Assembly: GCA_964057225.1 (NCBI GenBank)
Contig: CAXKVF010000098.1
Location: 26,125-90,124, forward strand
Direction: 5' to 3'
From: Auanema rhodensis
Taxonomy: Eukaryota > Nematoda > Chromadorea > Rhabditida > Rhabditidae
DNA length: 64,000 bases
Part shown: in pieces, positions 54,540 through 64,000 of the stretch
Numbering within the stretch: the first letter of the stretch is position 1
How the letters are laid out: each line of letters starts with the position of its first letter
Translations under genes and position numbers: made by a program
Notes under the pieces: model-generated
Told to the model about the DNA's origin: nothing
Databases searched by the model: none
Seen by the model: only the letters and a program-made list of their open reading frames with translations

Positions 54540-57500
54540 ATGGGGATTCTAATTTTGAAAATCGCATCTCTTTATCTTTCACGTGAAGCGAGTTACATAC
54601 CAAGTGTACATCAAGTGTACATTTAATTAGCATAAATTAAAGTTCACGTAAATTTCAAAGTCATGGTTACCATGCACCAATATCAATAAAAATTTGTTTT
54701 TAGACTAATATGGACATGGGGAATCTAATTTTGAAAACCGCATCTCTTTATCTTTCACGTGAAGCGAGTTACATACCAAGTGCACATCACGTGTACATTT
54801 AATTAGCATAAATTAAAGTTCACGTAAATTTCAAAGTCATGGTTACCATGAACCAATATCAATAAAAATTTGTTTTTAGACTAATATGGACATGGGGAAT
54901 CTAATTTTGAAAACCGCATCTCTTTATCTTTCACGTGAAGCGAGTTACATACCAAGTGCACATCACGTGTACATTTAATTAGCATAAATTAAAGTTCACG
55001 TAAATTTCAAAGTCATGGTTACCATGAACCAATATCAATAAAAATTTGTTTTTAGACTAATATGGACATGGGGAATCTAATTTTGAAAACCGCATCTCTT
55101 CATCTTTCACGTGAAGCGAGTTACATACCAAGTGCACATCACGTGTACATTTAATTAGCATAAATTAAAGTTCACGTAAATTTCAAAGTCATGGTTACCA
55201 TGAACCAATATCAATAAAAATTTGTTTTTAGACTAATATGGACATGGGGATTCTAATTTTGAAAATCGCATCTCTTTATCTTTCACGTGAAGCGAGTTAC
55301 ATACCAAGTGTACATCAAGTGTACATTTAATTAGCATAAATTAAAGTTCACGTAAATTTCAAAGTCATGGTTACCATGCACCAATATCAATAAAAATTTG
55401 TTTTTAGACTAATATGGACATGGGGAATCTAATTTTGAAAACCGCATCTCTTTATCTTTCACGTGAAGCGAGTTACATACCAAGTGCACATCACGTGTAC
55501 ATTTAATTAGCATAAATTAAAGTTCACGTAAATTTCAAAGTCATGGTTACCATGAACCAATATCAATAAAAATTTGTTTTTAGACTAATATGGACATGGG
55601 GAATCTAATTTTGAAAACCGCATCTCTTTATCTTTCACGTGAAGCGAGTTACATACCAAGTGCACATCACGTGTACATTTAATTAGCATAAATTAAAGTT
55701 CACGTAAATTTCAAAGTCATGGTTACCATGAACCAATATCAATAAAAATTTGTTTTTAGACTAATATGGACATGGGGAATCTAATTTTGAAAACCGCATC
55801 TCTTTATCTTTCACGTGAAGCGAGTTACATACCAAGTGCACATCACGTGTACATTTAATTAGCATAAATTAAAGTTCACGTAAATTTCAAAGTCATGGTT
55901 ACCATGCACCAATATCAATAAAAATTTGTTTTTAGACTAATATGGACATGGGGAATCTAATTTTGAAAACCGCATCTCTTCATCTTTCACGTGAAGCGAG
56001 TTACATACCAAGTGCACATCACGTGTACATTTAATTAGCATAAATTAAAGTTCACGTAAATTTCAAAGTCATGGTTACCATGAACCAATATCAATAAAAA
56101 TTTGTTTTTAGACTAATATGGACATGGGGATTCTAATTTTGAAAATCGCATCTCTTTATCTTTCACGTGAAGCGAGTTACATACCAAGTGTACATCAAGT
56201 GTACATTTAATTAGCATAAATTAAAGTTCACGTAAATTTCAAAGTCATGGTTACCATGCACCAATATCAATAAAAATTTGTTTTTAGACTAATATGGACA
56301 TGGGGAATCTAATTTTGAAAACCGCATCTCTTTATCTTTCACGTGAAGCGAGTTACATACCAAGTGCACATCACGTGTACATTTAATTAGCATAAATTAA
56401 AGTTCACGTAAATTTCAAAGTCATGGTTACCATGAACCAATATCAATAAAAATTTGTTTTTAGACTAATATGGACATGGGGAATCTAATTTTGAAAACCG
56501 CATCTCTTTATCTTTCACGTGAAGCGAGTTACATACCAAGTGCACATCACGTGTACATTTAATTAGCATAAATTAAAGTTCACGTAAATTTCAAAGTCAT
56601 GGTTACCATGAACCAATATCAATAAAAATTTGTTTTTAGACTAATATGGACATGGGGAATCTAATTTTGAAAACCGCATCTCTTTATCTTTCACGTGAAG
56701 CGAGTTACATACCAAGTGCACATCACGTGTACATTTAATTAGCATAAATTAAAGTTCACGTAAATTTCAAAGTCATGGTTACCATGAACCAATATCAATA
56801 AAAATTTGTTTTTAGACTAATATGGACATGGGGATTCTAATTTTGAAAATCGCATCTCTTTATCTTTCACGTGAAGCGAGTTACATACCAAGTGTACATC
56901 AAGTGTACATTTAATTAGCATAAATTAAAGTTCACGTAAATTTCAAAGTCATGGTTACCATGCACCAATATCAATAAAAATTTGTTTTTAGACTAATATG
57001 GACATGGGGAATCTAATTTTGAAAACCGCATCTCTTTATCTTTCACGTGAAGCGAGTTACATACCAAGTGCACATCACGTGTACATTTAATTAGCATAAA
57101 TTAAAGTTCACGTAAATTTCAAAGTCATGGTTACCATGAACCAATATCAATAAAAATTTGTTTTTAGACTAATATGGACATGGGGAATCTAATTTTGAAA
57201 ACCGCATCTCTTTATCTTTCACGTGAAGCGAGTTACATACCAAGTGCACATCACGTGTACATTTAATTAGCATAAATTAAAGTTCACGTAAATTTCAAAG
57301 TCATGGTTACCATGAACCAATATCAATAAAAATTTGTTTTTAGACTAATATGGACATGGGGAATCTAATTTTGAAAACCGCATCTCTTTATCTTTCACGT
57401 GAAGCGAGTTACATACCAAGTGCACATCACGTGTACATTTAATTAGCATAAATTAAAGTTCACGTAAATTTCAAAGTCATGGTTACCATGCACCAATATC

Positions 57501-58587
57501 AATAAAAATTTGTTTTTAGACTAATATGGACATGGGGAATCTAATTTTGAAAACCGCATCTCTTCATCTTTCACGTGAAGCGAGTTACATACCAAGTGCA
57601 CATCACGTGTACATTTAATTAGCATAAATTAAAGTTCACGTAAATTTCAAAGTCATGGTTACCATGAACCAATATCAATAAAAATTTGTTTTTAGACTAA
57701 TATGGACATGGGGATTCTAATTTTGAAAATCGCATCTCTTTATCTTTCACGTGAAGCGAGTTACATACCAAGTGTACATCAAGTGTACATTTAATTAGCA
57801 TAAATTAAAGTTCACGTAAATTTCAAAGTCATGGTTACCATGCACCAATATCAATAAAAATTTGTTTTTAGACTAATATGGACATGGGGAATCTAATTTT
57901 GAAAACCGCATCTCTTTATCTTTCACGTGAAGCGAGTTACATACCAAGTGCACATCACGTGTACATTTAATTAGCATAAATTAAAGTTCACGTAAATTTC
58001 AAAGTCATGGTTACCATGAACCAATATCAATAAAAATTTGTTTTTAGACTAATATGGACATGGGGAATCTAATTTTGAAAACCGCATCTCTTTATCTTTC
58101 ACGTGAAGCGAGTTACATACCAAGTGCACATCACGTGTACATTTAATTAGCATAAATTAAAGTTCACGTAAATTTCAAAGTCATGGTTACCATGAACCAA
58201 TATCAATAAAAATTTGTTTTTAGACTAATATGGACATGGGGAATCTAATTTTGAAAACCGCATCTCTTTATCTTTCACGTGAAGCGAGTTACATACCAAG
58301 TGCACATCACGTGTACATTTAATTAGCATAAATTAAAGTTCACGTAAATTTCAAAGTCATGGTTACCATGCACCAATATCAATAAAAATTTGTTTTTAGA
58401 CTAATATGGACATGGGGAATCTAATTTTGAAAACCGCATCTCTTCATCTTTCACGTGAAGCGAGTTACATACCAAGTGCACATCACGTGTACATTTAATT
58501 AGCATAAATTAAAGTTCACGTAAATTTCAAAGTCATGGTTACCATGCACCAATATCGATAAAAATTTGTTTTTAGACTAATATGGAC
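54540..58587 (+). repeat. Right-domain HOR, 9-monomer (1,584-bp) period
   Basis: V monomers start at 54540, 55244, 56124, 56828 and 57708, with spacings alternating 704, 880, 704 and 880 bp. The repeating unit is 4 + 5 monomers: V-2-2-c34(2) followed by V-2-2-1-c34(2). In the second copy the fourth monomer of the short half (56652) lacks c34. The two halves resemble each other, so the nine-monomer unit probably grew from a shorter V-headed unit. The regular spacing stops after 57708 (next V at 58940). Confidence 0.85.
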
Positions 58588-61500
58588 ATGGGGAATCTAA
58601 TTTTGAAAACCGCATCTCTTTATCTTTCACGTGAAGCGAGTTACATACCAAGTGCACATCACGTGTACATTTAATTAGCATAAATTAAAGTTCACGTAAA
58701 TTTCAAAGTCATGGTTACCATGAACCAATATCAATAAAAATTTGTTTTTAGACTAATATGGACATGGGGAATCTAATTTTGAAAACCGCATCTCTTCATC
58801 TTTCACGTGAAGCGAGTTACATACCAAGTGCACATCACGTGTACATTTAATTAGCATAAATTAAAGTTCACGTAAATTTCAAAGTCATGGTTACCATGAA
58901 CCAATATCAATAAAAATTTGTTTTTAGACTAATATGGACATGGGGATTCTAATTTTGAAAATCGCATCTCTTTATCTTTCACGTGAAGCGAGTTACATAC
59001 CAAGTGTACATCAAGTGTACATTTAATTAGCATAAATTAAAGTTCACGTAAATTTCAAAGTCATGGTTACCATGCACCAATATCAATAAAAATTTGTTTT
59101 TAGACTAATATGGACATGGGGAATCTAATTTTGAAAACCGCATCTCTTTATCTTTCACGTGAAGCGAGTTACATACCAAGTGCACATCACGTGTACATTT
59201 AATTAGCATAAATTAAAGTTCACGTAAATTTCAAAGTCATGGTTACCATGAACCAATATCAATAAAAATTTGTTTTTAGACTAATATGGACATGGGGAAT
59301 CTAATTTTGAAAACCGCATCTCTTTATCTTTCACGTGAAGCGAGTTACATACCAAGTGCACATCACGTGTACATTTAATTAGCATAAATTAAAGTTCACG
59401 TAAATTTCAAAGTCATGGTTACCATGAACCAATATCAATAAAAATTTGTTTTTAGACTAATATGGACATGGGGAATCTAATTTTGAAAACCGCATCTCTT
59501 TATCTTTCACGTGAAGCGAGTTACATACCAAGTGCACATCACGTGTACATTTAATTAGCATAAATTAAAGTTCACGTAAATTTCAAAGTCATGGTTACCA
59601 TGCACCAATATCAATAAAAATTTGTTTTTAGACTAATATGGACATGGGGAATCTAATTTTGAAAACCGCATCTCTTCATCTTTCACGTGAAGCGAGTTAC
59701 ATACCAAGTGCACATCACGTGTACATTTAATTAGCATAAATTAAAGTTCACGTAAATTTCAAAGTCATGGTTACCATGCACCAATATCGATAAAAATTTG
59801 TTTTTAGACTAATATGGACATGGGGAATCTAATTTTGAAAACCGCATCTCTTTATCTTTCACGTGAAGCGAGTTACATACCAAGTGCACATCACGTGTAC
59901 ATTTAATTAGCATAAATTAAAGTTCACGTAAATTTCAAAGTCATGGTTACCATGAACCAATATCAATAAAAATTTGTTTTTAGACTAATATGGACATGGG
60001 GAATCTAATTTTGAAAACCGCATCTCTTTATCTTTCACGTGAAGCGAGTTACATACCAAGTGCACATCACGTGTACATTTAATTAGCATAAATTAAAGTT
60101 CACGTAAATTTCAAAGTCATGGTTACCATGAACCAATATCAATAAAAATTTGTTTTTAGACTAATATGGACATGGGGAATCTAATTTTGAAAACCGCATC
60201 TCTTTATCTTTCACGTGAAGCGAGTTACATACCAAGTGCACATCACGTGTACATTTAATTAGCATAAATTAAAGTTCACGTAAATTTCAAAGTCATGGTT
60301 ACCATGAACCAATATCAATAAAAATTTGTTTTTAGACTAATATGGACATGGGGAATCTAATTTTGAAAACCGCATCTCTTTATCTTTCACGTGAAGCGAG
60401 TTACATACCAAGTGCACATCACGTGTACATTTAATTAGCATAAATTAAAGTTCACGTAAATTTCAAAGTCATGGTTACCATGAACCAATATCAATAAAAA
60501 TTTGTTTTTAGACTAATATGGACATGGGGAATCTAATTTTGAAAACCGCATCTCTTTATCTTTCACGTGAAGCGAGTTACATACCAAGTGCACATCACGT
60601 GTACATTTAATTAGCATAAATTAAAGTTCACGTAAATTTCAAAGTCATGGTTACCATGCACCAATATCAATAAAAATTTGTTTTTAGACTAATATGGACA
60701 TGGGGAATCTAATTTTGAAAACCGCATCTCTTCATCTTTCACGTGAAGCGAGTTACATACCAAGTGCACATCACGTGTACATTTAATTAGCATAAATTAA
60801 AGTTCACGTAAATTTCAAAGTCATGGTTACCATGCACCAATATCGATAAAAATTTGTTTTTAGACTAATATGGACATGGGGAATCTAATTTTGAAAACCG
60901 CATCTCTTTATCTTTCACGTGAAGCGAGTTACATACCAAGTGCACATCACGTGTACATTTAATTAGCATAAATTAAAGTTCACGTAAATTTCAAAGTCAT
61001 GGTTACCATGAACCAATATCAATAAAAATTTGTTTTTAGACTAATATGGACATGGGGAATCTAATTTTGAAAACCGCATCTCTTTATCTTTCACGTGAAG
61101 CGAGTTACATACCAAGTGCACATCACGTGTACATTTAATTAGCATAAATTAAAGTTCACGTAAATTTCAAAGTCATGGTTACCATGCACCAATATCAATA
61201 AAAATTTGTTTTTAGACTAATATGGACATGGGGAATCTAATTTTGAAAACCGCATCTCTTTATCTTTCACGTGAAGCGAGTTACATACCAAGTGCACATC
61301 ACGTGTACATTTAATTAGCATAAATTAAAGTTCACGTAAATTTCAAAGTCATGGTTACCATGAACCAATATCAATAAAAATTTGTTTTTAGACTAATATG
61401 GACATGGGGAATCTAATTTTGAAAACCGCATCTCTTTACCTTTCACGTGAAGCGAGTTACATACCAAGTGCACATCACGTGTACATTTAATTAGCATAAA

Positions 61501-62811
61501 TTAAAGTTCACGTAAATTTCAAAGTCATGGTTACCATGCACCAATATCAATAAAAATTTGTTTTTAGACTAATATGGACATGGGGAATCTAATTTTGAAA
61601 ACCGCATCTCTTTATCTTTCACGTGAAGCGAGTTACATACCAAGTGCACATCACGTGTACATTTAAATAGCATAAATTAAAGTTCACGTAAATTTCAAAG
61701 TCATGGTTACCATGAACCAATATCAATAAAAATTCGTTTTTAGACTAATATGGACATGGGGAATCTAATTTTGAAAACCGCATCTCTTTATCTTTCACGT
61801 GAAGCGAGTTACATACCAAGTGCACATCACGTGTACATTTAATTAGCATAAATTAAAGTTCACGTAAATTTCAAAGTCATGGTTACCATGAACCAATATC
61901 AATAAAAATTTGTTTTTAGACTAATATGGACATGGGGAATCTAATTTTGAAAACCGCATCTCTTTATCTTTCACGTGAAGCGAGTTACATACCAAGTGCA
62001 CATCACGTGTACATTTAATTAGCATAAATTAAAGTTCACGTAAATTTCAAAGTCATGGTTACCATGCACCAATATTAATAAAAATTTGTTTTTAGACTAA
62101 TATGGACATGGGGAATCTAATTTTGAAAACCGCATCTCTTTATCTTTCACGTGAAGCGAGTTACATACCAAGTGCACATCACGTGTACATTTAATTAGCA
62201 TAAATTAAAGTTCACGTAAATTTCAAAGTCATGGTTACCATGAACCAATATCAATAAAAATTTGTTTTTAGACTAATATGGACATGGGGATTCTAATTTT
62301 GAAAATCGCATCTCTTTATCTTTCACGTGAAGCGAGTTACATACCAAGTGTACATCAAGTGTACATTTAATTAGCATAAATTAAAGTTCACGTAAATTTC
62401 AAAGTCATGGTTACCATGCACCAATATCAATAAAAATTTGTTTTTAGACTAATATGGACATGGGGAATCTAATTTTGAAAACCGCATCTCTTTATCTTTC
62501 ACGTGAAGCGAGTTACATACCAAGTGCACATCACGTGTACATTTAATTAGCATAAATTAAAGTTCACGTAAATTTCAAAGTCATGGTTACCATGAACCAA
62601 TATCAATAAAAATTTGTTTTTAGACTAATATGGACATGGGGAATCTAATTTTGAAAACCGCATCTCTTTATCTTTCACGTGAAGCGAGTTACATACCAAG
62701 TGCACATCACGTGTACATTTAATTAGCATAAATTAAAGTTCACGTAAATTTCAAAGTCATGGTTACCATGCACCAATATCAATAAAAATTTGTTTTTAGA
62801 ATAATATGGAC
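58588..62811 (+). repeat. Right-domain stretch with recurring c34-g146 monomers
   Basis: Type 1 monomers carrying both T34C and A146G (creating ATCGAT) start at 58412, 59644 and 60700, spaced 7 and 6 monomers. V monomers lie at 58940 and 62284, and the T36C monomer at 61404. Private changes include T87A near 61666, T156C (aattcg) near 61735 and C145T near 62076. The monomer at 62636 carries C166A, which removes a minus-strand stop codon. Confidence 0.72.
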
Positions 62812-62905
62812 ATGGGGAATCTAATTTTGAAAACCGCATCTCTTTATCTTTCACGTGAAGCGAGTTACATACCAAGTGCACATCACGTGTACATTTAATT
62901 AGCAT
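62723..62905 (-). other. Chance 60-codon open frame inside satellite, not a gene
   Basis: The frame opens at an ATG on the minus strand (monomer positions 92-94), present in nearly every monomer, and normally ends about 36 codons later at a TAG formed by monomer positions 166-168. Here a single C-to-A change at 62801 turns that TAG into TAT, and the frame runs on to a TAA at 62723-62725 in the next monomer. It has no domain, signal or codon bias of its own and is translated satellite. It is recorded only so that it is not mistaken for a gene. Confidence 0.95.
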
Positions 62906-62986
62906 GAATTAAAGTTCACGTAAATTTCAAAGTCATGGTTACCATGACCAATATCAATAAAAATTTGTTTTTAGACTAATATGGAC
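62812..62986 (+). repeat. 175-bp g94 monomer with a deletion in the type pentamer
   Basis: This monomer has the g94 change (gcatgaatt) but reads ccatgacca where type 2 has ccatgaacca, one A fewer. It is one of only two monomers shorter than 176 bp. Unlike most other g94 monomers, it is not preceded by H or Vt. Confidence 0.85.
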
Positions 62987-64000
62987 ATGGGGAATCTAAT
63001 TTTGAAAACCGCATCTCTTCATCTTTCACGTGAAGCGAGTTACATACCAAGTGCACATCACGTGTACATTTAATTAGCATAAATTAAAGTTCACGTAAAT
63101 TTCAAAGTCATGGTTACCATGAACCAATATCAATAAAAATTTGTTTTTAGACTAATATGGACATGGGGAATCTAATTTTGAAAACCGCATCTCTTTATCT
63201 TTCACGTGAAGCGAGTTACATACCAAGTGCACATCACGTGTACATTTAATTAGCATAAATTAAAGTTCACGTAAATTTCAAAGTCATGGTTACCATGCAC
63301 CAATATCAATAAAAATTTGTTTTTAGACTAATATGGACATGGGGAATCTAATTTTGAAAACCGCATCTCTTTATCTTTCACGTGAAGCGAGTTACATACC
63401 AAGTGCACATCACGTGTACATTTAATTAGCATAAATTAAAGTTCACGTAAATTTCAAAGTCATGGTTACCATGAACCAATATCAATAAAAATTTGTTTTT
63501 AGACTAATATGGACATGGGGAATCTAATTTTGAAAACCGCATCTCTTTATCTTTCACGTGAAGCGAGTTACATACCAAGTGCACATCACGTGTACATTTG
63601 ATTAGCATAAATTAAAGTTCACGTAAATTTCAAAGTCATGGTTACCATGCACCAATATCAATAAAAATTTGTTTTTAGACTAATATGGACATGGGGAATC
63701 TAATTTTGAAAACCGCATCTCTTTATCTTTCACGTGAAGCGAGTTACATACCAAGTGCACATCACGTGTACATTTAATTAGCATAAATTAAAGTTCACGT
63801 AAATTTCAAAGTCATGGTTACCATGAACCAATATCAATAAAAATTTGTTTTTAGACTAATATGGACATGGGAAATCTAATTTTGAAAACCGCATCTCTTT
63901 ATCTTTCACGTGAAGCGAGTTACATACCAAGTGCACATCACGTGTACATTTAATTAGCATAAATTAAAGTTCACGTAAATTTCAAAGTCATGGTTACCAT
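62987..64000 (+). repeat. Right edge of window: ordinary monomers and truncated last copy
   Basis: Type 2 with c34 at 62987 is followed by alternating types 1 and 2. The monomer at 63515 has A86G (tttgatt). The last one starts at 63867 (atgggaaatc) and is cut by the window at monomer position 134. The array clearly continues beyond the window. Confidence 0.9.

Larger units (their letters stand above)
1..64000 (+). repeat. 176-bp satellite DNA array, spans the entire window
   Basis: The sequence repeats every 176 bp from first to last base, all copies in the same orientation. Monomer starts fall at 1, 177, 353, 529 and so on. The register shifts only at two 1-bp deletions (monomers at 8801 and 62812) and six 26-bp insertions (hybrid monomers between 41536 and 51371). 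With these, 362 whole monomers plus a 134-bp partial account for all 64,000 bases. Most copies differ from each other at only a few positions, mainly 17, 21, 34-36, 114, 135-138 and 146. The monomer is about 32% G+C and holds five CpG sites (positions 24, 43, 50, 75 and 108). Every monomer has stops in all frames, so there is no coding potential. Size, homogeneity and higher-order structure fit a centromeric or heterochromatic satellite, probably of a plant. That assignment is inference; no named family was recognised. Confidence 0.98.

Noticed and set aside
62723-62905. 60-codon minus-strand open frame
   Set aside because: It lies wholly in satellite and exists because C-to-A at 62801 removes a TAG that other monomers keep. 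No start context, homology or conservation supports a gene.
1-64000. CRISPR array or other prokaryotic direct repeats
   Set aside because: The repeats are contiguous 176-bp units without unique spacers, and there are no cas-like genes. The structure is eukaryotic satellite.
1-64000. CENP-B box
   Set aside because: The common monomer contains no TTCG followed at the right distance by CGGG. One private change makes TTCG near 61734, without the rest of the motif.
1-64000. Known Arabidopsis-type (about 178 bp) centromere satellite or primate alpha satellite
   Set aside because: The length is similar, but the sequence does not resemble what I recall of either family. I therefore give no family name.
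1-64000. Retrotransposon or LTR insertion
   Set aside because: The 176-bp register is never interrupted except by the 26-bp duplications and two single-base deletions, so there is no room for an element.
1-64000. Telomeric repeats, tRNA or rRNA genes
   Set aside because: No TTAGGG- or TTTAGGG-type runs and no RNA gene signatures were seen; all sequence is accounted for by monomers.

Overview
The whole 64-kb window is one uninterrupted array of tandem satellite DNA. I find no gene, RNA gene, transposon or unique sequence in it. The repeat unit is 176 bp and about 32% G+C (56 of 176 positions counted by hand in one monomer). All units lie head-to-tail in one orientation. Taking the first base of the window as monomer position 1, the array holds 362 whole monomers (354 of 176 bp, six of 202 bp, two of 175 bp) and ends with the first 134 bp of a 363rd. 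This arithmetic closes exactly on 64,000 bases, so there is no other net insertion or deletion. Both window edges lie inside the array.

A monomer the length of one nucleosome repeat, near-identical copies, strict single orientation and layered higher-order repeats (HORs) together suggest a centromeric or other heterochromatic satellite of a eukaryote. The size fits the 150-180 bp class common in flowering plants, but I do not recognise the sequence as a named family and cannot assign a species or a chromosome position.

Notation used throughout. Monomers are typed by positions 135-139: type 1 = gcacc, type 2 = gaacc, type 3 = gaagc, type 4 = tcacc. Further marks are x = T17A, xx = T17A plus A21T, s = T114A, c34 = T34C, c36 = T36C, g94 = the gcatgaatt variant, g146 = A146G, and V = the linked set A8T, C23T, C68T, C75A (Vt also has A74T). 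H is a 202-bp hybrid monomer.

Layout. The left domain (1 to about 30.6 kb) mixes types 1, 2 and 3 with x, xx and s variants, and carries HOR-like duplications with shifts of 11, 14 and 16 monomers plus small 1-, 2-, 3-, 4- and 5-monomer duplications. At about 30.6-30.8 kb the composition changes. The right domain (30.6-64 kb) is almost only types 1 and 2 and introduces V, Vt, g94, c34, g146 and H monomers, arranged in HORs of 12 (31-35 kb), 10 (41.5-49 kb) and 9 monomers (54-58 kb). Two small islands at about 36.6-37.1 and 53.5-54.4 kb carry left-domain monomers inside the right domain.

The most informative feature is the H monomer, present six times between 41.5 and 51.4 kb. It contains an imperfect 26-bp tandem duplication whose first copy matches one monomer variety (c36) and whose second copy matches another (Vt). 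It therefore records a single out-of-register recombination joining two repeat lineages, later amplified with its neighbours as a 1,786-bp ten-monomer HOR. One shortened HOR copy (1,082 bp) carries a chimeric monomer that localises a later unequal crossover. The evidence for monomer types comes from reading the diagnostic positions by eye; a full alignment was not possible.
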